A stretch of DNA of 64,000 bases from Coccinella septempunctata (GCF_907165205.1 NC_058195.1:22588936-22652935), one strand, 5' to 3'. Counted from the stretch's first letter, positions 1-11,340 are shown. The notes: generated by a model not told the origin, from the letters alone. Translations and numbers: made by a program.

Positions 1-1
1 A

Positions 2-256
2 TTGCGGACAATAAGGGGGATAACACTGAGAGACAGAATACGCAATACGGACACTCTGCGGGAGTTAGGAATACGGGATTTTGTTCGATGGGTGAGAACA
101 AGGAGCCGCTATCGGAGGGATCACGTAGATCGAATGGGTCCAGATCGAATTGCAAAGTGGGCCAAAACGCAAAAACCAGGAACAAGGCGACCAGTTGGTA
201 GACCCCCAAAACGTTGGCATGACAGCTGGACATCAGTATCACAAGGAGGCAGATGA
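2..256 (+). pseudogene. C-terminal end of a LINE ORF2 (RTE-like)
   Basis: An 84-codon open frame enters from the left edge and ends with a stop. It shows the pattern typical of the C-terminal tail of RTE-like non-LTR retrotransposon polymerases: a basic stretch with a W-V motif, DHVDRM, then PGTRRPVGRPPKRW followed by a short tryptophan-containing end. No catalytic domain is inside the window. The frame is followed within 30 bases by an (AAG)n run, as expected for a LINE 3' tail. The start given by the first methionine is only the window edge. The clade is judged from this short tail alone and could be another LINE group. Confidence 0.6.
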
Positions 257-284
257 CAGAAATGACAGGACCCGGTCCTATTTC

Positions 285-303
285 AAGAAGAAGAAGAAGA
301 AAA
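285..303 (+). repeat. (AAG)n microsatellite, likely LINE tail
   Basis: A short run of AAG units directly follows the LINE ORF2 end and probably marks the 3' terminus of that element. Confidence 0.7.
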
Positions 304-1464
304 ACATTAATTTCAAAATATGAATGTGTATATTAATGATACAATACAACATGTATATATTATGTATAATACTGAATATACTGTAACCAAACCGAACTGA
401 AACCGCTAATGACCTAGATATCGAAGCGGCAAACAATAAATAAAATAAATTAGAAGTCAATCGTAAGTGAAGTGGCCTGCGGGGGAACATCTGATTTTAT
501 TCCCACAGGGGGGGGGGTGCGGAAATCAGATGTGCCCGACAGTCGAAATTCGGTAAATTTGCGTCGATGAAAACGTCTTAATTTCGACTTATCTATTGAC
601 CAAAAAAACACGGTTATCTTCCAATTCAGGATGTTTTTTACGGTACGACATCGTTTTTTCAGAACTGAAAACGGAACAAAAACGGTGCGGTATGTTTACA
701 ATTCCGAACGATGTCGGAATCCTGAATTGGAAATTGAAAATATTTTTCTCCAAAATTAATTCGAAAATAAAATTACTTGAAAATGAAAACTAAAAGATTC
801 TTCTAAAATGAGGGGGTAGGTTTGAAAAACCATCCTCTCATTACAATAGGTTCACTCTGTTCAGATGTTGTATATTATTTTGCTTCATGCGAGAATCGCA
901 ATATTTATTATGTGAAGTGTTTGATGTACAATAAAGATTTTATTTTACCATCTTCAACTCAATTTGGTAACAGTCCACTTTCAAGTAATTGCCAAAAATC
1001 TCAACATCCAGATTTTTGAACACCAAGTTTCCATTTTTATAGACGTAAAATATCGAAGGAGCTAATATCTTAAATGAAACCTCATGGCCGAATCAGCAGA
1101 TACGTTTTTTCCACTGCTCTGCGATAATTCAGCTAACGAACTGTCTAGGGTCGTATTAGGATCTATTTCAGTAATCATTTCCAATTTTTTTTATTTTCAT
1201 TGTCATTTTGGAAGTTTCGTATAGGTGAATCTTAGTGAAACGCTTCAATTTGATCAGTTCTACCTTCTGTTAAAAAAATAGCCTCACCTTCAAATACACC
1301 CTGTACACATATCTACACATAAAAAAATAATTCTTTGCCGGATAATTATGTGAAACTTGGCGTATTCTTGGTAGACCATATTCATATTCAAATTGCTCTC
1401 GATGTAACTACAAAATTGATTGATACGATTATGCTATTAAATGAGTTAAATGTGAGAGTTGTTT
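304..1464. other. AT-rich spacer without a supported gene, containing a small foldback
   Basis: No frame here resembles a known protein. The only structure I see is a foldback between 621 and 730: CCAATTCAGGAT (621-632) matches ATCCTGAATTGG (719-730), and inside it CGACATCGTT (646-655) matches AACGATGTCG (707-716). This looks like the core of a small non-autonomous DNA element. A homopolymer run of G lies at about 508-517. Confidence 0.4.
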
Positions 1465-1507
1465 TCATATAAGTTGCCTTAACATTTCCATTGATTCGTT
1501 CAATGAA

Positions 1508-2424
1508 ATGCGAGCAAATGGACTAATTAACGAGTGGTTGTGTGAGAGTTGCCAGTTGGGGGATGCTCCAGGTTCTTCTCCGCCAGGACCCTCTGAGGAG
1601 TCGACCAATGGTGATGATCTGCTGATGATTACCATTCGTTCTGAGATGTCTGAAGTAGTCAGCCAATTGATATCAGAGGTTTTCCATTTGAGGAATCTCA
1701 TTAATTTGCAAAATAAACAAATCTTATTACTCACCGAGGAGATTCAGTCATTAAAAACAAACATGAACACCTGTACGAAGATAGTGGCAGCTGGGCGGAA
1801 TTTCCATGATAAGATACTGTCACATCTTTCCGATGGTTCACCTCCTGAAACAAGTTCTGCAGACAGAGTATCTACGCTCGTTCCTGCGCTCAATGATTCC
1901 CACTCTGCCATATATTCAGCTGTGGACGAGGTGGCGTCTCTTGATCCTGGTCCAGATTCCGGAGGTGTTTCTGGCGTGTGTGGGGAATCGGTGTCGGAGT
2001 ATACTGACTCTAATGAATGGGGTGTCGTTGTTTGAAGGAAGAGTAAATCTAAGAATAGAACTAAGCCCGACGTCCCTCGTGTTGACAAAAAGAAGCTCAA
2101 AACTCAACTGAGTATATAATTGGATCATCCACTTCAAATGCCTTAACCAGTGTCCCCAGGAAGCAGCTCTCTTATATTCATGTGTCTAGACTGAGTCCCG
2201 CAACATCTATAGCTGTTCTCAAGACATTTCTGAATAACACGATTCCAAATCTTGTCTGTGAAAAGCTGAACTCGAAACAACCTGAGATATATTCTTCCTT
2301 TAAGCTGTCATTTCCATCTGAGTTTCAATCACAGCTTCTGGATCTTGTTTTTAGGCCAGAAGGTATCACAGTGAAAAAATTTTTTCGAGAGCCACTCGGT
2401 ACAACAACCAAGGCGAAGCAATAG
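1508..2424 (+). pseudogene. LINE ORF1 (CR1/jockey group), frameshifted
   Basis: This is the nucleic-acid-binding ORF1 of a non-LTR retrotransposon, broken into frames 1508-2035 and 2182-2424. The first piece begins inside a PHD-like zinc finger (WLCESCQ) and continues into a leucine- and glutamate-rich coiled-coil segment (about residues 40-85). The second piece has the RRM-like pattern near YIHVSRLSPATS and YSSFKLSFPSEF, which parallels the ORF1 at 17988-19053 (YSSFKVLIPS). The zinc-finger N-terminus is missing, so the element is 5' truncated. At least one frameshift lies between 2035 and 2182. ORF2 follows directly. Confidence 0.7.
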
Positions 2425-2487
2425 CCATCCAGAGACGACCTCAGCCAACACCATTGGTCATCGGTGCTCCCATACTAGACTTTACAA

Positions 2488-3716
2488 GCTGAAGATTGTG
2501 CAGGTGAATGCTCAAAGCATTGCTAGTAAGCTAGATATCTTATCGATTTTTTGGAGTTCAATCCGTCCCTTGTTTGTGTGGCGGAAGACTGGTGTTCATT
2601 TGAAAAGATCAATTTTATGACTGTGGTTGGATACCAGTTGGTTTCCTATTACTGCAGACCTGAAGGAGAATATGGTGGATGTGCACTATATGTGTGGTCG
2701 GACTGTCAGGTGCAAATGTTGTCTGTGGATAAGTTTTGAGTTCCTAAAATAAGGATTGGTAATGAATCTTTTTCTGTTCTTAGTGTGTACAGACCACCAT
2801 CAGGTGATTTTATCGTATTTCTGAATATCTTAGAATACGTGCTAATCTATTGTGTTGCAAAGTCTAAAAATATTTTTCTATGTGGAGATCTAAATGTTAA
2901 ATATTTATCTGCGGTAGATCCTAAAAAACGGCTTCTTTATGATTCGTTTGCCCGCTTTAATTTGATTGTGCGCTCTTTGGAGCCCACACGACTCTTCAAC
3001 AACAAACATGGAGTTACCTCTTCAACCAAGGTCGACTACATTGTCTCTAACTGTCCTTCGAGGTTGACCCATGTTTCTGTCTGTGAACCTTATATTAGTG
3101 ATCATAGGGCAATTGTACTCGACTGTTTGGTACCGTGTTTGGACCGCCCTGATTTTTTGGCCCCTAGGGTCTTCAGAAACATGTCTCAAGAGAATACTGC
3201 CACTCTTGTCGAGATAGTTGCACGGACTGATTTTCAGATCATTTACCAATGCAATTCAGTGGATGATAAATTTTCTAATTTTATTGATATTTTGACATCC
3301 TTAATAATATTACGATTCTCATCCGATAGTCGCCCTGGTGGGTGAATTCACAAATTGTGGAGGCAAGACATCATTTGAGAAATATTCACTGTCCCGCAGC
3401 CAATTCGAGAACACCGGATGCATTGGATAAATATAAAGCTTCAAAGATTGAATATTCGCGATTGCTGAAAGCAACGAAATTAAATTACAACAAATGTTTT
3501 CTGGAGGAATCAGATCATTTGAATAAGGCTGTGTGGCATGTTGTTTATGAGGAGTTGGTTAGGCCGGCCAAGGGAAAGCGGAGCACTGCTCTTGCAGAAA
3601 ATGGACATCTTATAACTGACTCGAAGCGAATAGTTGAAAGCTTCGGCGAGTATTTTACCACAATAAATAAAAAGTCTCTGCATGATTACTATGGTAATAA
3701 TATTTCTATAGCCTGA
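2488..3716 (+). pseudogene. LINE ORF2 5' part: AP-type endonuclease
   Basis: The frames at 2551-2739, 2785-3345 and 3342-3716 together cover the endonuclease/exonuclease/phosphatase domain of a LINE. Landmarks are QVNAQSI near the start (about 2500), SVYRPPSG, FLCGDLNV, STKVDYIVSN and ISDHRAIVLDC, the last holding the catalytic Asp-His pair. A stop at 2739 and a frameshift near 3343 break it. The coding trace ends at 3716, about 15 bases before the LTR element, and resumes at 11529 with the reverse transcriptase. The insertion therefore splits ORF2 between endonuclease and RT. Confidence 0.8.
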
Positions 3717-3731
3717 ACAACACAGAAACTA

Positions 3732-5011
3732 TGTTACGTTTTTTTTTCTGCTCAAGAGAAATGAACTCAAATCGTAACACAAAATGAGAGTATGGTGCTC
3801 GCGGCTTAGCTCTAGTGAAGAAGGGGTGGATTTCTTTAGTTTTTCACGATGTTCTGAAAAAATCAACTCAAACAAAAATAGGGGGGGCGCCAGATAGTTT
3901 TAATAAAAATATTTAATATACAATTGACAGTTCCTACTTTTCTATTATAGTTCCCAAAACTACCAAATTTAATGAAAGATTTTGAAGAGAAAAGTGTTAT
4001 GACTTTGAAGTTGAATTCAGATATATCTATGAATGGAGTTTTAATTAGGTGCACCACAAGTGAATGGATGGAATATATGAATGCCGGCGTTCATATACAA
4101 ATATCTTCACAGTGATCAAAATACTTTCAAAAAGTGTTCAAAATTATAGAAAGGTGTATTATAATTATGTCAAGAGAGGATAAATAACTATATGAATATT
4201 CAGATTTCCCAATCAATAAATATATGGTCCAATATGATTATTTTAACTAAAATATCCAACAAAATAGTTCAGATTGTGTAATTATATAAGGAAAGTGAAA
4301 GATGCTACTCATCCAGAGAAAGAGATCCCGTAGATGATTAGGAAGATTGACTTCTTCCCGCTTCCAGCCAGAAAAGTTGTTCCAACACCTCGTATGAGGG
4401 TGCCTATAGGTCTCAGGAAACAGTTTGCACAAACCAACACGCCAAATTGTATGCTTATCAAAAGAAGCCTGCAATAAACTCTAATGAAGGCAAATGAAGA
4501 ATAATGAATTATTCGTTACCTAAGATGGAAGGCGGCTTTTCTAGAGTTTTCTATCGAAGTATGTCGATTTATCCCGTACAAGACGGAGATTTTACTTGAT
4601 TTTCAAAAACAATATAAAATAAAATCAGCAAAATCCAATTGATTCAACAATTTTCCAAATTATCCAACACAACAGGTCGAAGAGAAAATCTTAATCGGAA
4701 ACAGTTGATATCTGCTATACTCGATAAATACTAATAATTAAATTCACTTCATTAGTTTTATGCAGATGGAATATGGGACAAGTTTTTTTGTTTAGTGAAA
4801 ACGGATAAGAGAAGTTTTGTTGACTGCCTATACTTGAGGGGCGGAAAATGGAAATATATTCAATATTGGACCGAGAAGAATTGAACAAGAATACGAGTCA
4901 GCCGAAAATCAAAATGAGAAAGGGTGCTTCACAATTCCATTGTCGTCTCAAACATTTTATGGAAAGAAAAATATATGAATAAAATTTATAAAAACAATAA
5001 ACGTTACAACA
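3732..5011 (-). repeat. 3' LTR of the gypsy element
   Basis: This is the left copy of the 1.28-kb terminal repeat. It matches 10062-11340 almost throughout. A run of seven C at 5012-5018 on the plus strand (AGGGGGGG in element sense) directly precedes it and is the polypurine tract. Confidence 0.92.
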
Positions 5012-5018
5012 CCCCCCC
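5012..5018 (-). promoter_or_regulatory. polypurine tract
   Basis: In element orientation the sequence ATCAGGGGGGG abuts the 3' LTR. This is the expected plus-strand priming site. The same tract is repeated at 11341 beside the other LTR, because a second internal region follows there. Confidence 0.75.
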
Positions 5019-5033
5019 TGATAAAATGAAGAG

Positions 5034-6257
5034 TTAAGCAAACTCTTCAACACATCCTTCTTTCAGATCATTCACATGCCATATCCCGCAAGATCTTTTC
5101 GATTCATCCTCCAACTCATACGACCAACGACCAAGTTTAGATTTTATTCGGAACGGACCGACATAACGGGGGCTCAGTTTAGCTGAAAAAAAATTGGACT
5201 TATTTGACAGAGCGTGGTTTCTGTGCCAGACAACATCACCAACCTTGTATTCTGTTGGGCGTCTCCGAAGATTGTATCTTCCTTCAGTAGCTTTATATGC
5301 TTTCTCCAACTTCTCTTTAACTTTATTATAAAGATGTAAAAAGTTACCAAATCTTTTAAGATCAACGTCTCCACGAACCATATTCATAGTTCTATTCGCT
5401 ACTGTGATATCATGAAGATCCCCACTAATGACATGTTCACGACCAAAATTTATGAAGTATGGAGTGAATCCGGTGACTTCGTGAACTAATGTGCGAATAG
5501 CACAACTTGCAGCCGATAGGAAAACATCCCATTTCCTATGGTTTTCTTGCACGTAACAAGATAGAGTGGTCTTAACAACCCTGTTAACTCTCTCTACAGA
5601 ATTATGTTGGGGGTGATAAAGAGCGTTGAACAGTGTTTTTACCTTATATTTATTGCAAAGGTCGGTAAAATGTTTACCTTTGAATTGAGTGCCATTATCT
5701 GCTATCAGATACTTCGGTACACCAAATAAGAGGAACACATCGTTTTCCAAATGTTCACAGATCTTCAATGCGTTTGCTGATCTTAAGGGAAAGGTTAGGA
5801 CAAACTTAGAGAAATAATCAGAGATGACAAATATGAAACTGTACCCTTTCGTAGACCGCGGAAGAGGTCCCATTAAATCAATACTGAGCATCTGGCAGGG
5901 TCTTGTTACAACTGGTCGACTACCCAATAAGCCTGCGGGAGCTCTTTGAACTGATTTATGCCCTATACATACCGTACATTTCTTCACGTACTTACTTACG
6001 TCAGAACGCATTTTAGGCCAGAAGTACCTTTCGCAAATTTTCTTATATGTTTTGAAAAGACCTGGATGGCCACTTGTCGGAGTGGAATGAATGGCATGAA
6101 TGAGAAAAGAACGATTTTCCTTAGGAACAACAAGTTTCCAATTGCACTCATCACCAGACAAAGCAGAAAAGTCACGCATAACATGCTTGAATAATTTATT
6201 ATTTTCTACTCTCCACTGTGGGTAATGTAAAGGACTATCGAGAACTTTATTTCGCAT
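5034..6257 (-). CDS. gypsy integrase (3' part of pol, frameshifted from RT)
   Basis: This 407-codon frame encodes the integrase that inserts element cDNA into the host chromosome. The N-terminal zinc-binding module has H57, H64, C94 and C97. The DDE core is complete: D127 in SIDLMG, D187 in IADNG and E222 in SVERVN, with the canonical 34 residues between the second and third. A GPY/F-like module (YVGPFRIKSKLG) lies near the C-terminus. The frame overlaps the end of the RT frame (6206-6257) in another register, so a single small indel has probably divided an originally continuous pol. The first methionine is therefore not a real start. Confidence 0.9.
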   Translation of the reverse strand: MRNKVLDSPLHYPQWRVENNKLFKHVMRDFSALSGDECNWKLVVPKENRSFLIHAIHSTPTSGHPGLFKTYKKICERYFWPKMRSDVSKYVKKCTVCIGHKSVQRAPAGLLGSRPVVTRPCQMLSIDLMGPLPRSTKGYSFIFVISDYFSKFVLTFPLRSANALKICEHLENDVFLLFGVPKYLIADNGTQFKGKHFTDLCNKYKVKTLFNALYHPQHNSVERVNRVVKTTLSCYVQENHRKWDVFLSAASCAIRTLVHEVTGFTPYFINFGREHVISGDLHDITVANRTMNMVRGDVDLKRFGNFLHLYNKVKEKLEKAYKATEGRYNLRRRPTEYKVGDVVWHRNHALSNKSNFFSAKLSPRYVGPFRIKSKLGRWSYELEDESKRSCGIWHVNDLKEGCVEEFA

Positions 6258-8296
6258 GGATAAATACCATGCTTATCTTTTACTGAATCGACATTAAAAC
6301 CGAAATCATTCTCAACAGGAGCAGTACTATCTACCACTGGAACAGAACGAGAAAGGAGGTCTGGAACTACATGTTCCTTACCGTTACGATGAACTATCTT
6401 AAAATCAAACTGCTGCAAGCGGACAGCCCATCTGCACAGTCTTCCATCCGGTTCTTTTAAGTTATGTAACCAAATCAATGAATGATGGTGGGTTATAATC
6501 GTAAATGACGTACCTTCTAAGTAAGGTCTGAGCTTTTCCAATGCCCACACCACACATAAGAGTTCTTTTTCCGTTGTGGAATAACCACGTTCCTGCTTAT
6601 TTAGTGACCTGCTAAGGTAACAAATGACTCTTTCCCCTTGATCCGATTCCTGGGAGAGAACAGCACCGAGACCGTAGTTGCTTGCATCGGTCTGCACAAT
6701 AAAAGGCAAATTAAAATCAGGACATTGCAATAACGGAGCGCTAATAAGATGTTCCTTGACTGAATTAAAGGAGGCTTTACATTCTGAAGTCCAATTCCAT
6801 TTGGAATTTTTGCGTAGAAGCTGACAGAGAGAATTTATGAGGGCAGAAAAGTCCGGAATGAACCTCCTATACCAGGAAGCCATGCCTATGAATGATCGGA
6901 CATCCTTAACACCCGAAGGCCGAGGAATTTTTAAAATAGCTTCTACCTTTTCAGGATCAACCCTGAGACCGAATTTGTCCACAACATATCCCAAATATCG
7001 AAGTTCTGATCTACAGAACTTACATTTTTCTTTATTCACCGTTAGCCCAGCCTCGAACAATCTTGAAAATATCTTTTCGAGGATTTCCATATGCTTTTCA
7101 AAAGTATCGGATATTATAATTATATCATCGAGATATACAAATGCATATGGTTCCAAATCAGGACCAATTACCTTATCTATGAATCTCTGCCAAACGGCAG
7201 GAGCATTCTTCAACCCAAACGGAAGGCGTTTGAAATGGTACAATCCTCTGTTGGGAATAGTGAAGGCTGTATATTCCTTGGAAGATTCCTTCATAGGAAT
7301 TTGCCAGTAAGCCGACTTTATATCGATAGATAAAAGATACTTAGCTCCCTTGAGGTTGTCCAAAATCACCGAAACATAATGTAGGGGGTAGGCATCTGGT
7401 TTAGTAACTTTATTCAATTTACGATAATCCACGCAAAATCGATATCCACCTACTTTTTTGCGGACTAACAATATTGGTGAAGCCCAAGGAATACGAGATT
7501 CCTCAATGATACCCAAATCCAACATTTTCTGAAGTTCAGAATCAATATGTTGCTGAACTACATGTGATACCGGATAATACCTTTGTTTTATAGGCGGTGA
7601 ATCAGTTTGTATCTCAAATTCTGTGAGATGCGTGCATCCCAAACGATCACCTTGCAATTCAAATTTTTCTTCTATGAATTTATTCAAAGTATCACGCTGC
7701 TCATCCGTTAAATCATAGCTATCCAAAAGCTGATTTTGTGCCTTTTCCTGTGCGTTTATTTCATCACAGGAAAACTCCCAACAATCCCGATTCAAGTTTG
7801 GCACAATTTCCATAGTCTTCCAGAAATCCAATCCCAGTATCAGTGAATGCTTGAGCGAGGGAACAATCAGAACGTTCACAAGTTTGATTTTACCCATAAG
7901 TTCCATGGGAACACAAACAGACCCCAAACTTTTACAAACATTCCCGTTTGCCACACTACAATCAGGTGCGTCCTGCACATTCAGAGATATTCCAAGTGGT
8001 TTCAGTAGATCCCAACTATCTTTCCCCATAATCGTCCTTGTAGCACCTGAATCTAACAAACCAAGAAATTCCTTACCAAAGATTTTAACTCTAAGATAAG
8101 GTCTCTCATCATGACCTGAGTGCGAAATTATAAAATCTAGAAGTACTTTTTGTTCTGAACTTATGGAAGAGCTACAAGTGTTTTGATTGAAGTCATTATG
8201 TCCTTTGGTAGAATCAAAATTGTCGGTGGGGTTCAACCGTCTACCCTCGGGAGAGCCCCTTAATTGTTTTCCGAAATCGTAGAAATACGCGAACAA
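6206..8296 (-). CDS. gypsy pol: protease, reverse transcriptase, RNase H
   Basis: This 696-codon frame holds the aspartic protease (LLDSGATRTIMG, Asp82), the reverse transcriptase (SIDIKSAYWQIP, LPFGLKNAPAVW, YLDD box at 388-391) and RNase H (TDASNYG with Asp537, EKELL with Glu577). The third RNase H motif, normally TDH, reads THHHSL at 601-606, so the catalytic Asp appears replaced by His at position 602. The frame begins inside the end of gag in a different register, which suggests a programmed or secondary frameshift. Its C-terminus runs into noise after about residue 675, where integrase continues in another frame. Confidence 0.92.
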   Translation of the reverse strand: MFAYFYDFGKQLRGSPEGRRLNPTDNFDSTKGHNDFNQNTCSSSISSEQKVLLDFIISHSGHDERPYLRVKIFGKEFLGLLDSGATRTIMGKDSWDLLKPLGISLNVQDAPDCSVANGNVCKSLGSVCVPMELMGKIKLVNVLIVPSLKHSLILGLDFWKTMEIVPNLNRDCWEFSCDEINAQEKAQNQLLDSYDLTDEQRDTLNKFIEEKFELQGDRLGCTHLTEFEIQTDSPPIKQRYYPVSHVVQQHIDSELQKMLDLGIIEESRIPWASPILLVRKKVGGYRFCVDYRKLNKVTKPDAYPLHYVSVILDNLKGAKYLLSIDIKSAYWQIPMKESSKEYTAFTIPNRGLYHFKRLPFGLKNAPAVWQRFIDKVIGPDLEPYAFVYLDDIIIISDTFEKHMEILEKIFSRLFEAGLTVNKEKCKFCRSELRYLGYVVDKFGLRVDPEKVEAILKIPRPSGVKDVRSFIGMASWYRRFIPDFSALINSLCQLLRKNSKWNWTSECKASFNSVKEHLISAPLLQCPDFNLPFIVQTDASNYGLGAVLSQESDQGERVICYLSRSLNKQERGYSTTEKELLCVVWALEKLRPYLEGTSFTIITHHHSLIWLHNLKEPDGRLCRWAVRLQQFDFKIVHRNGKEHVVPDLLSRSVPVVDSTAPVENDFGFNVDSVKDKHGIYPCEIKFSIVLYITHSGE

Positions 8297-9588
8297 TTTT
8301 TGCAGTCACGAACAGTAACCCCAGGACAGCCGCATTTATAACAATGTTTACTGTTGGGAGCTTTACAAGCACGAGAAGTATGACCGATCTTCTGGCAATT
8401 CCAGCATGTCACTGATGAAACTTGTAAGCCTGTATGACTAGACGACGATGATGCCCCAACATATGCCAAATCTGGTTCAAGGTCAGATCTCCGACGTACC
8501 GGTTTAGAGAAATTTTCAACAGAATGCTTTTTCATTTCCAACTTTGAACAAAGCTCAATGAGATGGTCTAAAGAATCTACCTCAATCAATCCAAGATGAA
8601 GTTGAAAGAAAGGAAGTATATTCTTCAAAATCAATCGGAGTTGAACAGATTCGGGAACTTCATAAGATAAACGTGAAAATAGAGTTGTCATACAAGCTAC
8701 ATAAATGCCGATATTTTCATTTTCTCCCTGTGTGCGTTTCTTTATCTCTTCAAATAACCGATCGTCGTAGTCGTGTGGAAGGAACTGTTTCTTCAAAGCA
8801 ATACTAACGTCATTCCAACTATTAAATTTCTTTTTATTTGCTCTGAACCAGGTTAATGCCGAGCCACGAAAAAGATCAGAAGCCGACTCAAAAAGTTCTT
8901 GTTTACCCACGTGCCTAGAAACCGACAACTCGTCTACGCGTTCAAGAAAAGCTAAAACCGAAATATCTTTACTGTCTCCGGAGAACTGAAGGTTCCATTT
9001 AGTAACAGGTATTGATTTTGAATGAGAAACACCGAAATCATTTTGTCTTGACGTTTTATCCTTAGGAGTAGAATTATGGACATCAACATCCTCAGGTTCT
9101 CCTTCAGAAGATTCATCATCTTCCAAATTAATGTTGAAAATACTTGGATCTATCATACTTGCATGCTGAAGTTTAAGATCTCTGATACGACATTTCAACT
9201 TAGGCATCAATGCTAATACTTGTGATAGGAGCTTACTTCTAAGTTTAATTTCATCAGACTCGGTTGGATTGGTTCTACCTATTCTTTTTACAACGTGAGC
9301 TACTTTTGATGAAATTTTCTTATATGAATTACTCTTATCATCACCTTCGAAATTTTCAATTAAAGAAACTATTTCTTTTATTTTATCCCCTACAATAATA
9401 AACTCTTCGCTACAATTCAAACTATAAGCAGGGTAAGTTAACGACTGACCTGACCGTTCCAACTTCAAAACATTCCTAAGACAACTTCGCATTTTATCCA
9501 CCGTACCAACATCTTCGAAACCTCTTATTTTCAGGTCATACTCCAATTCATCTTTCGAAAGCCTGTTACACTCCCACTGTGAATCCAT
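8260..9588 (-). CDS. gypsy gag: capsid and nucleocapsid
   Basis: This 442-codon frame is the structural Gag polyprotein. The N-terminal third is helical and charged (LSKDELEYDLKIRGF resembles a SAP-like helix pair). The central capsid has the retrotransposon-gag pattern around SALTWFRANKK and FNSWNDVSIALKKQFLP. The C-terminus has two zinc knuckles, CWNCQKIGHTSRAC and CYKCGCPGVTVRDC; the second lacks the usual His, with Val in that position. The ATG at 9588 is the first in frame and lies about 470 bases inside the 5' LTR boundary, leaving a long leader. Confidence 0.9.
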   Translation of the reverse strand: MDSQWECNRLSKDELEYDLKIRGFEDVGTVDKMRSCLRNVLKLERSGQSLTYPAYSLNCSEEFIIVGDKIKEIVSLIENFEGDDKSNSYKKISSKVAHVVKRIGRTNPTESDEIKLRSKLLSQVLALMPKLKCRIRDLKLQHASMIDPSIFNINLEDDESSEGEPEDVDVHNSTPKDKTSRQNDFGVSHSKSIPVTKWNLQFSGDSKDISVLAFLERVDELSVSRHVGKQELFESASDLFRGSALTWFRANKKKFNSWNDVSIALKKQFLPHDYDDRLFEEIKKRTQGENENIGIYVACMTTLFSRLSYEVPESVQLRLILKNILPFFQLHLGLIEVDSLDHLIELCSKLEMKKHSVENFSKPVRRRSDLEPDLAYVGASSSSSHTGLQVSSVTCWNCQKIGHTSRACKAPNSKHCYKCGCPGVTVRDCKNCSRISTISENN

Positions 9589-10061
9589 AACGACTAACTA
9601 TACAATTCTAATGAAAAAAAGGAAATATTCCTCCAAACAATTGGGCCAAATTTCCTACAGTCCAGGTAAACCCAACAAATTAATCAATAAACCGAAAAAA
9701 AAGGACCTGTAGAGAATAAATCCAAAATATTCCGAAGAATTGGAACCTATCTTATTGGCGTGTAGTGTATGCAAACCAAGAGTTCACCGAATATAGAATT
9801 ATCACGAGTACAAAAAAAAACTCGTTCTCAACGGAAGCAATAAGAAATTCAAACAAATGCTAACAATGAGAAATGTTAAAGGCGAAGTAAATAAATCACA
9901 GGATGGAATGATCAAATGTTCAAGCAAATTTGAAGGCAATTTTGAATCAGTTGCAAAATCTTATGAAATGAAAATCAAAAACAATTATCAAATGAAATTT
10001 TGGACCATACATTCAGAACAAGAAAGAAGGAGGGCCCCATACGTTGGGCGTCAATTATTTA
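9589..10061 (-). other. gypsy 5' leader with candidate primer-binding site
   Basis: This is the untranslated region between the 5' LTR and gag. Reading from the LTR, the segment at about 10052-10033 is CGCCCAACGTATGGGGCCCT, starting ten bases after the LTR. It has the look of a tRNA-complementary primer-binding site. I cannot assign the tRNA without a tRNA set. The short frame at 9857-10117 is not convincing. Confidence 0.6.
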
Positions 10062-11340
10062 TGTTACGTTTTTTTTTCTGCTCAAGAGAAATGAACTCAA
10101 ATCGTAACACAAAATGAGAGTATGTTGCTCGCGGCTTAGCTCTAGTGAAGAAGGGGTGGATTTCGTTAGTTTTTCACGATGTTCTGAAATAATCAACTCA
10201 AACAAAAATAGGAGGGGCGCCAGATAGTTTTAATAAAAATATTTAATATACAATTGACAGTACCTACTTTTCTATTATAGTTCCCAAAACTACCAAATTC
10301 AATGAAAGATTTTGAAGAGAAAAGTGTTATGACTTTGAAGTTGAATTTAGATATATCTATGAATGAGTTTTAATTAGGTGCACCACAAGTGAATGGATGG
10401 AATATATGAATGCCAGCGTTCATGTACAAATATCTTCACAGTGATCAAAATACTTTCAAAAAGTGTTCAAAATTATAGAAAGGTGTATTATAATTATGTC
10501 AAGAGAGGATAAATAACTATATGAATATTCAGATTTTCCAATCAATAAATATATGGTCCAATATGATTATTTTAACTAAAATGTCCAACAAAATAGTTCA
10601 GATTGTGTAATTATATAAGGAAAGTGAAAGATGCTACTCATCCAGAGAAAGAGATCCCGTAGATGATTAGAAAGATTGACATCTTCCCGCTTCCAGCCAG
10701 AAAAGTTGTTCCAACACCTCGTATGGGGGTGCCTATAGGTCTCAGGAAACAGTTTGCACAAACCAACACGCCAAATTGTATGCTTATCAAAAAAAGCCTG
10801 CAATAAACTCTAATGAAGGCAAATGAAGAATAATGAATTATTCGTTACCTAAGATGGAAGGCGGCTTTTCTAGAGTTTTCTATCGAAGTATGTCGATTTA
10901 TCCCGTACAAGACGGAGATTTTACTTGATTTCCAAAAAAAATATAAAATAAAATCAGCAAAATCCAATTGATTCAACAATTTTCCAAATTATCCAACACA
11001 ACAGGTCGAAGAGAAAATCTTAATCGGAAACAGTTGATATCTGCTATACTCGATAAATACTAATAATTAAATTCACTTCATTAGTTTTATGCAGATGGAA
11101 TATGGGACAAGTTTTTTTGTTTAGTGAAAACGGATAAGAGAAGTTTTGTTGACTGCCTATACTTGAGGGGCGGAAAATGGAAATATATTCAATATTGGAC
11201 CGAGAAGAATTGAACAAGAATACGAGTCAGCCGAAAATCAAAATGAGAAAGGGTGCTTCACAATTCCATTGTCGACTCAAACATTTTATGGAAAGAAAAA
11301 TATATGAATAAAATTTATAAAAACAATAAACGTTACAACA
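10062..11340 (-). repeat. 5' LTR of the gypsy element
   Basis: This is the right copy of the terminal repeat, with the same TGTTACG and ACGTTACAACA ends as 3732-5011. It also serves as the 3' LTR of the truncated copy that follows at 11341. Confidence 0.92.

Larger units (their letters stand above)
3732..11340 (-). mobile_element. Ty3/gypsy LTR retrotransposon, two LTRs, gag-pol on the minus strand
   Basis: A complete-looking LTR element lies inside the LINE ORF2. The LTRs are about 1280 bp and begin TGTTACG / end ACGTTACAACA on the plus strand, so in element orientation they run TG...CA. Gag, protease, RT, RNase H and integrase follow in Ty3/gypsy order. I noticed roughly twenty differences between the LTRs by eye, so the insertion is not very recent. 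Pol is split by one frameshift, and an RNase H catalytic residue is changed. No env-like frame is present. A target duplication cannot be read on the right because a second truncated copy continues there. Confidence 0.92.

Noticed and set aside
4247..4474. A 75-codon frame inside each gypsy LTR (also at 10576-10803)
   Set aside because: It is open in both LTRs simply because the LTRs are near-identical; it has no recognisable domain and lies in non-coding terminal repeat.
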